Below are positions 23,536 through 32,248 of a stretch of 64,000 bases of DNA, in pieces (the first letter of the stretch is position 1; each line of letters begins with the position of its first letter). The position numbers and the translations under genes are program-made. Below the pieces are notes generated by a model, which saw nothing but the letters and a program-made list of their open reading frames with translations, did no database searches and was not told the DNA's origin. Source of the DNA: Streptomyces sp. NBC_00536. Its GTDB lineage: Bacteria; Actinomycetota; Actinomycetes; Streptomycetales; Streptomycetaceae. The stretch is taken from contig NZ_CP107819.1 of NCBI RefSeq assembly GCF_036346295.1, positions 5,394,001 through 5,458,000 on the forward strand, read 5' to 3'.

Positions 23536-24669
23536 TTACCCGGCCATTGTGTCCTGTCCCTCTCGGGCGGTGGAGGAGTCCCCCTCCCCGGACCCCGCCG
23601 CCCCGCACCCGCACTCCGGATGGGCGCCCACCCGCGTCCGTTCCCAGTGCACTGCGGGCAGCGCGGCTTCCCAGCGCGCCCCCGTCGACGCGGGCAACTC
23701 CCCGTCCAGGAACGCCAGTGCGTGAGCCGCCGCCAGCCCCGCCACCGCGGTGGCCAGCCCCAGGTCGCAGGCGACCGAGCCGCGGCGCCGGTGGGACCCG
23801 CGCCACTGCACCAGCATCCGCGCCCAGGCCCGGTCCCGCTCCACCCGCTCCCGCTCCATGCACCCCGCGCACCCCGTCGTCCCCGGCAGGACCAACGGCC
23901 CCACCACCCCGGTTCCCTCCAGCACTCCCGCATAGAGATGCGGGATCCCCGCGGCCACCCAGTCGGCGGCGGTGTCCGGATCCGGCGCCCACGCCTGGAG
24001 CCCGTCCCGGGGCGCGACCACCACCAGCGCGAGCCCCGGCTCGGGCCCCTCCCGCTCCCGGTCCCGCGGCGCCCGCCCGGGAGCCGATGCCCGCACCAGC
24101 GCCCCCGCCGCCTCCGCCCGCAGCCGGCCCACGCTCTGCGGCCCGAGCCCGCCGGGCGCCACGTCCCCCGGCTCCACCCGCCCGCCGTCCAGCACATCGA
24201 CCCGGCCCACCCCGGCCCCCGCCAGCACCGCCGCGATCAGCGCGCCGACCCGGCCGCTGCCCCGCACCTGGACCCGGACGGCCCGGCGGGCCGCGATCCC
24301 CCGCAGATCGCCCCCGGGCTCCCGGCGCACCAGGGAGAGCGACCCCCGGTCCGGCCCCAGCCGTTCCAGCACCTCCGGGCGCCGCAGCAGAGACCGGGCC
24401 GGCGGCCCGCCCGCCGTGGCGTCATCGATCACGCCCGCCGCCGCGAGCCGTCGCACCAGCTCGTCCACCTGCCCGTCCGGCAACCCCATCGCGGCCCCCT
24501 CCTTGCGCAACAGCTCCATGCCCCGGGTCCCGTCGAGCCGGTCGAGCAGGCTCCCCGTCGCCGTGTCCAGCGGCCCGAAGACCACCGCGTGCGCGGGCGT
24601 CACCCCGAACTGCACCGTCTGCAGGTCCCGCCAGGCCCGCGCCAGCGCGGGCTTCACCTTCGGATACAT
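23536..24669 (-). CDS. Orphan ThiF/E1-like adenylyltransferase family protein
   Basis: A 377-aa protein. The first ~110 residues resemble the leader-binding/cyclodehydratase-associated part seen in TOMM-type proteins. A Rossmann segment follows (VRGSGRVGALIAAVLAGAG, then VDVLDGGRVEPGD). Structural zinc ligands are likely in GCAGCMERER and, near the end, HPECGCG. E1-like proteins activate the C-terminus of a small protein or a peptide as an acyl-adenylate, but no precursor peptide, YcaO or ThiS/MoaD partner lies alongside. ATG 24669 follows GGAAGG. The role is unknown. Confidence 0.78.
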   Translation of the reverse strand: MYPKVKPALARAWRDLQTVQFGVTPAHAVVFGPLDTATGSLLDRLDGTRGMELLRKEGAAMGLPDGQVDELVRRLAAAGVIDDATAGGPPARSLLRRPEVLERLGPDRGSLSLVRREPGGDLRGIAARRAVRVQVRGSGRVGALIAAVLAGAGVGRVDVLDGGRVEPGDVAPGGLGPQSVGRLRAEAAGALVRASAPGRAPRDREREGPEPGLALVVVAPRDGLQAWAPDPDTAADWVAAGIPHLYAGVLEGTGVVGPLVLPGTTGCAGCMERERVERDRAWARMLVQWRGSHRRRGSVACDLGLATAVAGLAAAHALAFLDGELPASTGARWEAALPAVHWERTRVGAHPECGCGAAGSGEGDSSTAREGQDTMAG

Positions 24670-24747
24670 CGCCCTTCCCCCTTCTCCGCCGGGCGCTCTC
24701 CACGCCGCTCCCGCAGCATGACCGCCCCCGGCCCACGGCGCGGAAAG

Positions 24748-24756
24748 TTGTCCACA
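24748..24756 (+). promoter_or_regulatory. Perfect DnaA-box 9-mer between the thiF-like and ygjP-like genes
   Basis: TTGTCCACA, the preferred Streptomyces DnaA box, lies in the divergent gap 79 bp from the ThiF-like start and just left of the polypurine tract. See also the copy at 18210. Confidence 0.45.
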
Positions 24757-24785
24757 GGCCAACCCGATTCGGCATATGAGATGAC

Positions 24786-24855
24786 GAGAGGGAGGGGGAG
24801 GGGAGGCGGAGAGGAGGCGGAGAAGAGGCGGAGAGAAGGGGGAGAGGAGGGGGAA
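24786..24855 (+). repeat. Polypurine tract with imperfect GGAGGCGGAGA repeats
   Basis: About 70 nt are purine on the plus strand, broken by only three C residues. Units such as GGAGGCGGAGA and GAGGCGGAGAG repeat at 11-12 bp, and four or more runs of three to five G occur. It lies in the divergent promoter gap, 70-140 bp before the YgjP-like gene. Confidence 0.85.
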
Positions 24856-24925
24856 CCGTGAACCGATCACGTTCGAACCCCCGAGGGGCGGGACTTCCGC
24901 CCTGGCCACCCGGTACGGTCGTGCC

Positions 24926-25465
24926 GTGCCCGCCGATCCACCGCACCGCGCCGTCGAAGTCCGCCGGAGCGCGCGCCGCCGAAGGACCGTCTCCGCCTAC
25001 CGCGAGGGTGACCGGACGGTCGTGCTCATCCCTGCCCGGATGTCCGAGGCCGAGGAGCAGCGCTGGGTGGGCGTGATGCTCGACAAGCTCGCCGCGCAGG
25101 AGAACAAACGGACCCTCGGGGACGCGGAACTCACCGAACGCGCCGCGCGTCTGTCCGAGCAGTACTTCGGCGGCCGCGCGCGCCCCAGCTCGGTCCGCTG
25201 GGTCACCAACCAGAACACCCGCTGGGGCTCCTGCACCCCCGCCGAGGGCAGCATCCGGCTGTCCCACCGCCTCCAGGGCATGCCGGAGTACGTGCTGGAC
25301 TACGTGCTGCTGCACGAGCTGGCCCACCTGCTGGTCCCGGGGCACGGCCCGGGCTTCTGGCAGCTGCTGGAGGCGTATCCCCGTACCGAGCGGGCGCGCG
25401 GATATCTCGAAGGAGTGGTCGCGGCGGAGCGGCTCCCCAAGGTCCCGGCCGCGCGCGAGGAATGA
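24926..25465 (+). CDS. YgjP-like metal-dependent hydrolase (DUF45, M48-like)
   Basis: A 179-aa protein with the family signature NQNTRWGSC near residue 93 and the zinc site HELAHLLVPGHGPGFW near 128 (HELAH plus a downstream His). This is the SprT/YgjP-like gluzincin fold; the substrate is unknown. GTG 24926 is the likely start (GTG 24921 is out of frame). The gene diverges from the ThiF-like gene across the purine-rich gap. Confidence 0.9.
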   Translation: MPADPPHRAVEVRRSARRRRTVSAYREGDRTVVLIPARMSEAEEQRWVGVMLDKLAAQENKRTLGDAELTERAARLSEQYFGGRARPSSVRWVTNQNTRWGSCTPAEGSIRLSHRLQGMPEYVLDYVLLHELAHLLVPGHGPGFWQLLEAYPRTERARGYLEGVVAAERLPKVPAAREE

Positions 25466-25630
25466 GCCCCGCTCTCGGCCCTGGTCGTCACCGGTCATCC
25501 CCGCTCGTCCCCTGCGTTGTGATCCGTCCGTGATGTGTACCGGCTCGGTACCGGCTTGGTTCGATGTCGGCGGGAGCCGTTAGCCTGACGGGCACGCATT
25601 CATCGTCGGGATGGGGGACGGTCGTTACGT

Positions 25631-27361
25631 ATGGCCAGGGAATTCCAGCGCGGCCACAAGGCCAAGATCAGTGATCTCACCGCGGGCACCGATCTGTACG
25701 TGGGTGTGCAGATCGCCGGGCCCGGGCTGACCTTCGACATCAGCTGCTTCGGCCTCGACGCCGAAGAGCGGCTGTCGGACGACCGCTACTTCATCTTCTT
25801 CAACCAGCCCACATCGCCCGAGGAGTCCATCCGGCTCCTCGGCGAACAGGCCGGCGACAGCGAGTCCTTCCGGGTGACCCTGGACCGCGTCCCGGCGGGC
25901 ATCCACAAGCTGTCCTTCACGGCGACGATCGACGGCGCGGGCCAGATGTCGCAGGTGGGACCGGGCTACATCCGGGTCGTCGCGGGCGGCGAGGAAGTGG
26001 TCCGCTACTCCTTCACGGGCGCGGAGTTCAGCACCGAACGCGCCGTGATGCTCGGCGACTTCTACCTCAAGGACGTGTGGCGCTTCGCCGCCGTCGGCCA
26101 GGGTTTCGACGGCGGCCTGGAAGCGCTGCTGAAGAACTTCGGCGGCGAGGTCATGGAAGAGGAGGCTCCGGCTCCGCAGCAGCAGGCCCAGCAGCAGGTC
26201 CCGCAGCAGGCCGCCGCCGCGCCCTCGTTCGCGCCCCCGGCCTTCGCCGCGCCGCCCGCCGCCCCCGCCCCGCCGCAGCCGCAGTACCAACAGCCGCCGC
26301 AGCCGCAGTACCAGCAGCCGCAGGCGCCGCAGCACGCCCAGCCGCAGCACACGCCGCCCCCGGCCCCCGCGCCGTACGCCGCACCGCCGCAGCCCGCCCC
26401 CTCCCTGCACGCCGCCCCGACCATGGTCGGGCCCCTCGCGCCGGCCGCGCCCGGCCCGTACGGCCAGCCCGTGCACCCGCCGCAGCCGCCGCCGAACCCG
26501 TCGTACGGGCACCACATCCCGGGTCAGGCCCCCGGCGGGTACCCGCCCCCGCCCGCCCCGGCCGGTCCCTACGGCCAGCCGCCGCAGCCCTCGTACGGGC
26601 ACCAGGTCCCGGGCCAGGTCCCGGGCGGGTACCCGCCGCCCGGCGCGCCCGGAGCCCCGTACGGCCAGCAGCCCGGCATGCCCGCGCAGACGCCCGCCGC
26701 CCCCGGTCTGACCTCCGCCCTCCAGATCTACAAGGAGGCCCCGACCGGCGCCCGCTGGACCCCGCAGAACCACCAGCTCATGCGCGTCGACCTGGGCATC
26801 GGCGGCCAGCCCGTCCTCGCCCGCCAGGGCAGCATGGTGCTGTACCAGGGCAAGGTGGACTTCAGTTACAAGGGCGCGGGCTTCGCGGGCCGCATCGTCG
26901 GCAACGCCACCGGCCAGGAGATGCAGCTCATGCGCTGCAGCGGCCGCGGCCAGGTCTTCCTCGCCGAGAACGGCACCCACCTGCACGCCATCGAGCTGCA
27001 GGGCGACGGGATCTGCGTCTCGGCCGAGAGCGTGCTCGCCTTCGACGAATCCCTCCAGCACGAGGTCCGCCGGATCGAGGGCCACGGCATCCCCGGCGGC
27101 GCCCTGTTCACCATGCAGTTCCAGGGCTCCGGCACGGTCGTCGTCAAGACGCACGGCACCCCCGTGGTGCTGCCGGTCACCCCGACGACCTTCGCCGACA
27201 GCAATGCGATCGTCGCCTGGTCCGCGGGCGCCCAGGTGGTCATTTCCAGCCAGGTCCGGCTGCGGCGCAACGCCTACCCCGGCCACAGCGGGGAGACCGT
27301 GAACCTCCAGTTCCGGGGCGCCCCCGGAAACTTCATCATCGTCCAGCCCTACGAGGTCTGA
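25631..27361 (+). CDS. TerD-AIM24 fusion protein
   Basis: A 576-aa protein in three parts. Residues 1-180 are a TerD domain (FDISCFGLDAEERLSDDRYF, then GDSESFRVTLDRVP), a calcium-binding fold of tellurite/stress operons. Residues ~185-355 are a Pro/Gln/Ala-rich linker with PQPQYQQ repeats and two PSYGH-IPGQ/VPGQ units. Residues ~360-576 are an AIM24-type beta-helical domain (RQGSMVLYQGKVDF, LIAFDES-like turns, NFIIVQPYEV end). It begins a three-gene operon with two further AIM24 proteins 11 and 17 bp apart. A role in surface or membrane stress is possible but unproven. Confidence 0.9.
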   Translation: MAREFQRGHKAKISDLTAGTDLYVGVQIAGPGLTFDISCFGLDAEERLSDDRYFIFFNQPTSPEESIRLLGEQAGDSESFRVTLDRVPAGIHKLSFTATIDGAGQMSQVGPGYIRVVAGGEEVVRYSFTGAEFSTERAVMLGDFYLKDVWRFAAVGQGFDGGLEALLKNFGGEVMEEEAPAPQQQAQQQVPQQAAAAPSFAPPAFAAPPAAPAPPQPQYQQPPQPQYQQPQAPQHAQPQHTPPPAPAPYAAPPQPAPSLHAAPTMVGPLAPAAPGPYGQPVHPPQPPPNPSYGHHIPGQAPGGYPPPPAPAGPYGQPPQPSYGHQVPGQVPGGYPPPGAPGAPYGQQPGMPAQTPAAPGLTSALQIYKEAPTGARWTPQNHQLMRVDLGIGGQPVLARQGSMVLYQGKVDFSYKGAGFAGRIVGNATGQEMQLMRCSGRGQVFLAENGTHLHAIELQGDGICVSAESVLAFDESLQHEVRRIEGHGIPGGALFTMQFQGSGTVVVKTHGTPVVLPVTPTTFADSNAIVAWSAGAQVVISSQVRLRRNAYPGHSGETVNLQFRGAPGNFIIVQPYEV

Positions 27362-27372
27362 GGGAGCCCGTC

Positions 27373-28071
27373 ATGAACGCAATGAACGCCATGAACCCGC
27401 AGCTCGCGGGCTATGCCCCGACCCCCGTCGCGGCCCGCATGGAGAACCACGGGCGCGCCATGCTCAAGGTCGCCATGCAGAGCGGCCACGACCTCTTCGC
27501 GCGCACCGGCTCGATGGTCGCCTACGAGGGCTTCGTCCAGTACGAGCCCAACCCGCCCGCCGTGCGCCAGATGGCCTCGCAGTGGCTGACGGGCGAGGGT
27601 GCGCCGCTGATGAAGTGCACCGGCGACGGCCTGCTCTACCTCGCCGACTACGGCGCGGACGTCGTCGTCATCAACCTCAACAACGACGCCCTCTCCGTCA
27701 ACGGCACCAACCTGCTCGCCTTCGACGCCCACCTCAACTGGGGCGTCGAGCGGGTCAAGGGGCTGGCCAAGTTCGCGGGCCAGGGCCTGTTCAACGTACA
27801 GATCTCCGGCACCGGCTGGGTCGCCCTGACCTCGCGCGGCACCCCGATCGTGGTCGACTGCGGCCGCGGCGAGGACGAGACGTACGTCGACCCGGACGCG
27901 CTCGTCGCCTGGTCGCCGAACCTCAAGGTCAAGGGCAAGCGCAGCTTCAAGGCCTCGTCGATGATCGGCCGCGGCAGCGGGGAGGCCTTCCAGATGGCCT
28001 TCTCCGGCCAGGGCATCGTCGTCGTACAGCCGAGCGAGGACAGCACCGACCGGCTCCGGGCCCGGGGCTGA
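27373..28071 (+). CDS. AIM24 family protein (second of cluster)
   Basis: A 232-aa single-domain AIM24 protein. It shows the repeated family motifs ARTGSMVAYEGFVQYE, CTGDGLLYLADYGADV, SVNGTNLLAFD and the closing GQGIVVVQPSE. It starts with ATG 27373 after GGGAG, 11 bp behind the TerD-AIM24 fusion. Proteins of this family are trimeric beta-prisms of unknown molecular function in bacteria. Confidence 0.9.
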   Translation: MNAMNAMNPQLAGYAPTPVAARMENHGRAMLKVAMQSGHDLFARTGSMVAYEGFVQYEPNPPAVRQMASQWLTGEGAPLMKCTGDGLLYLADYGADVVVINLNNDALSVNGTNLLAFDAHLNWGVERVKGLAKFAGQGLFNVQISGTGWVALTSRGTPIVVDCGRGEDETYVDPDALVAWSPNLKVKGKRSFKASSMIGRGSGEAFQMAFSGQGIVVVQPSEDSTDRLRARG

Positions 28072-28088
28072 GGGGGAGCGGACACATC

Positions 28089-28844
28089 ATGCAGAGCGCA
28101 CTTTTCGGCCACTCCGAGGCACAGTCCCAGGAGCGGTACGTCGTCCAGAACCCGCAGATGCTGCGGGTCTCCCTCACCGGCCAGGACGACGTCCTCGCCC
28201 GCAAGGGCTCGATGGTCGCCTACCAGGGACTGATCGACTTCGACGGCGAATACCAGAGCACCAACCAGCAGAGCGCCCGCGCCCGCACCGGTGAGGGCCT
28301 CGACCTCATGCGCTGCTCCGGGCAGGGGACGGTGTACTTCGCCAACCTCGCCCAGGACGTGCACGTGGTGGAGGTCGACCAGGACGGTCTGACCGTGGAC
28401 AGCAGCTATGTCCTCGCCCTCGACTCCACCCTGCACGCAGAGGCCATCGCGGTCGACAGCCAGTACGGCATCTCCGGCTCGGGGAAGTACCAGCTCAACA
28501 TCACCGGCCGCGGCAAGGTCGCCCTGATGACCTCGGGGCAGCCGCTGATGCTGCGGATCACGCCCGACAAGTACGTCAATGTCGACGCGGACGCCATCGT
28601 CGCCTGGTCCACCTCACTGCGCGTGCAGATGCAGGCCCAGACGCACTCCACCGGCGTGTGGCGGCGCCGCGGCAACACCGGCGAGGGCTGGGAGCTGAGC
28701 TTCCTCGGCCAGGGCTTCGCGCTGGTGCAGCCGAGCGAGCTGCTCCCGCCGCAGAACGCACAGCTGGGCCAGGGCCTCGCCGCGCAGTACGGCATGGGCC
28801 AGCAGGGCGCGCACGCGCAGAACCAGAACAACGCCTGGAACTGA
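28089..28844 (+). CDS. AIM24 family protein (third of cluster)
   Basis: A 251-aa AIM24 protein, clearly paralogous to the previous two (ARKGSMVAYQGLIDFD, CSGQGTVYFANLAQDV, TVDSSYVLALD, GQGFALVQPSE). It has a Gln/Asn-rich tail ending NQNNAWN. ATG 28089 follows GGGGGAG. It is the last gene of the operon and is followed by a strong hairpin. Confidence 0.9.
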   Translation: MQSALFGHSEAQSQERYVVQNPQMLRVSLTGQDDVLARKGSMVAYQGLIDFDGEYQSTNQQSARARTGEGLDLMRCSGQGTVYFANLAQDVHVVEVDQDGLTVDSSYVLALDSTLHAEAIAVDSQYGISGSGKYQLNITGRGKVALMTSGQPLMLRITPDKYVNVDADAIVAWSTSLRVQMQAQTHSTGVWRRRGNTGEGWELSFLGQGFALVQPSELLPPQNAQLGQGLAAQYGMGQQGAHAQNQNNAWN

Positions 28845-28861
28845 CGCCCGGCAGGACGGCG

Positions 28862-28902
28862 CGGGGGCGGGCGCGGACCCTTGAGGTCCGTGCCCGCCCC
28901 CG
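28862..28902. terminator. Hairpin between the AIM24 operon and the Nudix gene
   Basis: CGGGGGCGGGC-GCGGAC pairs with GTCCGT-GCCCGCCCCCG around a CCTTGAG loop, between convergent genes. Confidence 0.7.
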
Positions 28903-28938
28903 TTTCCGCCCGCCCCCTTTTTCCGTACGCGGTCGGCG

Positions 28939-29472
28939 TCAGAGCCGCGCCCGGGTCGCCTCCAGCAGCCGCACCACCGAGTCGTCCGCGACCGCGGCCA
29001 CCTCGTCGTAGGCGAACCAGCGCAGGTCCAGCGACTCGTCGCTGATCGCCGCCTCCGCGCCGGCCGGGGCCAGCGCGGCGTACTGCACGTCCAGGTGCCA
29101 GTTGCAGGGCGCCGGAATGGGGTGCCGGTCCAGCCGCACCGGGCCCCCGGGCAGCAGCGTCAGCCCGGTCTCGATGCCGGACTCCTCGCGGGCCTCGCGC
29201 AGCGCGGCGTCCACGAGCGTGCGGTCATCGCTCTCGCAGTGCCCGCCCATCTGCAACCACATGCCGAGCTTCTTGTGCAGGGTCAGCAGTACCCGGCCGC
29301 GCACCGGGTCGATCACCAGCGCGCTGGCGGTGACGTGCCCGGCCTCGCACGGCTTCCACATCCCGTCCGCATGGGCGGCCAGGTGCTCCAGGTACACCTC
29401 GCGGAGCGCGGCCTGCTCGCCCTGGCCGTCGTACTCCTTCAGGACGCGGACCGCGTCGTCGTACAGGCTCAC
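28939..29472 (-). CDS. Nudix hydrolase
   Basis: A 177-aa Nudix protein with the box GGHCESDDRTLVDAALREAR followed by EESGI (about residues 76-100). The substrate is not predictable. The GTG start overlaps the stop of the upstream metalloprotease gene (GTGA), so the two are translationally coupled. Confidence 0.88.
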   Translation of the reverse strand: MSLYDDAVRVLKEYDGQGEQAALREVYLEHLAAHADGMWKPCEAGHVTASALVIDPVRGRVLLTLHKKLGMWLQMGGHCESDDRTLVDAALREAREESGIETGLTLLPGGPVRLDRHPIPAPCNWHLDVQYAALAPAGAEAAISDESLDLRWFAYDEVAAVADDSVVRLLEATRARL

Positions 29473-30893
29473 TTGGTGTCGTCGCCGTCCTGGTCACGGC
29501 GGTCCTGTTCAGGCTTCTGGGCAGCGGCTTCGCCGAGCATCTTGTCGATCTCGGAGAAGTCCAGCTGCTCGCGGTGCACGAAACCGTCCGGGTCGTCCAG
29601 GTCGGAGGCCGTCGGCAGCATGTCCGGGTGCTCCCACAGCCCGTCGCGCCCGTCCACGCCGCGCGCGTCCGTGAGCGAGGCCCACAGCCGCGAGGCGTCC
29701 CGCAGCCGGCGCGGACGCAGCTCCAGACCGATCAGGGTCGCGAAGGTCTGCTCCGCCGGACCGCCCGAGGCACGGCGTCTGCGCAGGGTCTCGCGCAGCG
29801 CGTCCGCCGAGGTCAGACGGGGCTTGGCGGCCTCGTGGACCACCGCGTCCACCCAGCCCTCGACCAGCGCGAGCGCGGTCTCCAGCCGGGCCAGCGCCGC
29901 CTTCTGCTCGGGGGTGTCCTGCGGCTGGAACATGCCGCCCTGGAGCGCTTCCTGCAGCTGCTCCGGGTTCGACGGGTCGAGCTGGCCGACCACGTCCTCC
30001 AGCTTCGAGGTGTCGACCTTGATGCCGCGCGCATACCCCTCGACCGCGCCGAACAGGTGCGAGCGCAGCCACGGCACGTGCGCGAAGAGCCGCTGGTGGG
30101 CGGCCTCGCGCAGGGCGAGGTAGAGGCGCACCTCGTCCGAGGGGACGCCCAGGTCCTTGCCGAAGGCCTCCACGTTCAGCGGCAGCAGCGCCGCCTTGCC
30201 CGCCGGGCCCAGCGGCAGCCCGATGTCGGTGGAGCCGACGACCTCGCCCGCGAGGGTGCCCACGGCCTGGCCGATCTGCTGGCCGAACATGGCGCCGCCC
30301 ATGGAGCGCATCATGCCGAGCAGCGGGCCCGCCATGGCCTGCATCTCCTCGGGCAGTACGTCGCCCATGGCCGCGCCGACCCGCTCGGCGACCGGGTCGA
30401 CCAGTTCCTTCCACACCGGCAGGGTCGCCTCGACCCACTCGGCACGGCTCCAGGCCACGGCCGTGGTGGCGCCCGAGGGCAGCGAGGTGACGGAGTCCAG
30501 CCAGTGGTCGGCCAGCCGCACGGCCTCCTCGACGGCCGCCTTCTCGGCCGTGCCGACGCTGGCGTCCTTGACACCGTCGGCGGTGCCCTGGGCGACGGTC
30601 TGACGGGCGATGTCCTTGGCCATGTCCCAGTTCACGGGACCGCCCTCATAGCTGAGCATCTGCCCGAGCTGCTGGAAGGCGGCGCCCAGGTCGTTCGGGT
30701 TCATCGAACCGAACATCGCGGCGAAGGGATTGTCCGCGCCGCCGGGGCCACCGGCGCCCGGCAGTCCGGCCCCGGGGAACCCGAACGGATTCGCCGGGCC
30801 GCCCTGACCGCCCTGATTGCCCTTCTTCTTGCCCTCGTCGCCGTTGTCCGGCTCCTCCGGCGGAAGGCCGAATCCGAATGGGGTGTCGCTCAC
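29469..30893 (-). CDS. Zinc-dependent metalloprotease of the DUF2342 (Rv3195-like) family
   Basis: A 474-aa protein with a Gly/Pro-rich N-terminus (GFGLPPEEPDNG, then GGQGGPANPFG) and a largely helical body. It includes GQQIGQAVGTLAGEVVGSTD and the putative metal motif LREAAHQRLFAHVPWL. The family is annotated as a putative zinc metallopeptidase or hydrolase; activity is not established. GTG 30893 has GAGGAAA upstream. Rv3195 occupies the corresponding place in the mycobacterial block, near the PDZ-Lon and UPF0182 genes. Confidence 0.82.
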   Translation of the reverse strand: MSDTPFGFGLPPEEPDNGDEGKKKGNQGGQGGPANPFGFPGAGLPGAGGPGGADNPFAAMFGSMNPNDLGAAFQQLGQMLSYEGGPVNWDMAKDIARQTVAQGTADGVKDASVGTAEKAAVEEAVRLADHWLDSVTSLPSGATTAVAWSRAEWVEATLPVWKELVDPVAERVGAAMGDVLPEEMQAMAGPLLGMMRSMGGAMFGQQIGQAVGTLAGEVVGSTDIGLPLGPAGKAALLPLNVEAFGKDLGVPSDEVRLYLALREAAHQRLFAHVPWLRSHLFGAVEGYARGIKVDTSKLEDVVGQLDPSNPEQLQEALQGGMFQPQDTPEQKAALARLETALALVEGWVDAVVHEAAKPRLTSADALRETLRRRRASGGPAEQTFATLIGLELRPRRLRDASRLWASLTDARGVDGRDGLWEHPDMLPTASDLDDPDGFVHREQLDFSEIDKMLGEAAAQKPEQDRRDQDGDDTK

Positions 30894-31085
30894 GGGTTTC
30901 CTCGGCTCGTAGGGCCGCCGGCGGGAGCCGACGGGCAATGGTCCGACAACACCACCCAGCGTAGACACCACAGCCGCATCCGGGCTCGGTGCTCCGCCGA
31001 CTCCTGGGCTGCGGCAGGATGGACATCACCTGGTAGGTACGCGTCAGGACGCTCACCTACTGAAGACAACCGCTGGAGACGCCCG

Positions 31086-32240
31086 GTGAGTTCCCCTGAT
31101 CCGCAGGTTCGAGAGCCGCACGGCGACGAAAACCGCCCTGACCACGGCGACAGCCCCGACGGCGTTCGCCAGCCGCGAAACCCGTCGGTACGGGGCCCCG
31201 TCGTCGCCGTGACCGGCGCCGCGGCGGGGGTCGGCGCCGCCCTGGTCGCCCGGCTCGCCGCCTCGGACGAGGTCAAGCAGGTCGTCGCGATCGACGAGCG
31301 GCGCGGTGACTGCGCGGCCGCGCAGTGGCACGTCCTGGACGTACGGGACCCCGCGATCGCCGAGAAGCTGCGCGGCGCGGACGTCGTCGTCCACCTCGCG
31401 CTCGACCTCGACCTGGAGACCGACCCGGCGGCCCGTACGGCGTACAACGTGCGCGGGACCCAGACCGTGCTCACCGCCGCCGCGGCGGCCGGGGTGCACC
31501 GGGTCGTGCTCTGCACCTCCGCGATGGTCTACGGCGCCCTCCCGGACAACGACATCCCGCTGACCGAGGACTCCGAGCTGCGGGCCACCGCCGAGGCCAC
31601 CGGCGTCGGCGACCTGCTGGAGATCGAACGCCTCGGCCGCCGGGCGCCGCGCGCGCACCCCGGACTCAACGTCACGGTGGTCCGCCCCGCCGTGCTCGTC
31701 GGCGGTACGGACACCGCGCTGACCCGGTACTTCGAGTCGCCGCGGCTGCTCGTGGTCGCCGGATCCCGGCCGACCTGGCAGTTCTGCCACGTCGAGGACC
31801 TGGTCAGCGCCCTGGAGTACGCGGCGCTGGAGAAGGTCGAGGGCGAGCTGGCCGTCGGCTGCGAGGGCTGGCTGGAGCAGGAGGAGGTCGAGGAGCTCAG
31901 CGGGATCCGCCGGATGGAGCTGCCGTCCGCCGTCGCGCTCGGCGCCGCCGCCCGGCTGCACCGCATCGGGCTGACCCCGTCCCCGGCCGGGGACCTGGCC
32001 TACACGATGCACCCGTGGGTGGTCAGCGTCAGCCGGCTGCACGCGGCGGGCTGGCGGCCCCGGTGGACCAACGAGGAGGTCCTGGCCGAGCTGCTCCAGG
32101 AAGTGGCCGGGCGGCACACGGTGGCCGGGCGGCGGCTGGGGCGCAAGGACGCGACGGCCGCGGGTGCCGCCGGTGCGACGGTGGCCCTGCTGGGCGCCGC
32201 CGCCGTCGTCCGCGCGGCCCGCCGCCGCCGAGGCCTCTGA
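31086..32240 (+). CDS. NAD-dependent epimerase/dehydratase family protein
   Basis: A 384-aa atypical short-chain dehydrogenase. The cofactor motif is VTGAAAGVGAALVARL near residue 40, followed by an acidic VVAIDERRGD strand end. The active-site region reads CTSAMVYGALPDND, and a VRPAVLVGG strand follows. A basic tail with one hydrophobic segment (AATVALLGAAAVVRAARRRRG-like) may anchor it to the membrane. GTG 31086 follows GGAG at seven bases. The substrate, probably a nucleotide sugar or similar, is unknown. It is divergent from the metalloprotease gene. Confidence 0.85.
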   Translation: MSSPDPQVREPHGDENRPDHGDSPDGVRQPRNPSVRGPVVAVTGAAAGVGAALVARLAASDEVKQVVAIDERRGDCAAAQWHVLDVRDPAIAEKLRGADVVVHLALDLDLETDPAARTAYNVRGTQTVLTAAAAAGVHRVVLCTSAMVYGALPDNDIPLTEDSELRATAEATGVGDLLEIERLGRRAPRAHPGLNVTVVRPAVLVGGTDTALTRYFESPRLLVVAGSRPTWQFCHVEDLVSALEYAALEKVEGELAVGCEGWLEQEEVEELSGIRRMELPSAVALGAAARLHRIGLTPSPAGDLAYTMHPWVVSVSRLHAAGWRPRWTNEEVLAELLQEVAGRHTVAGRRLGRKDATAAGAAGATVALLGAAAVVRAARRRRGL

Positions 32241-32248
32241 CCCACCCC

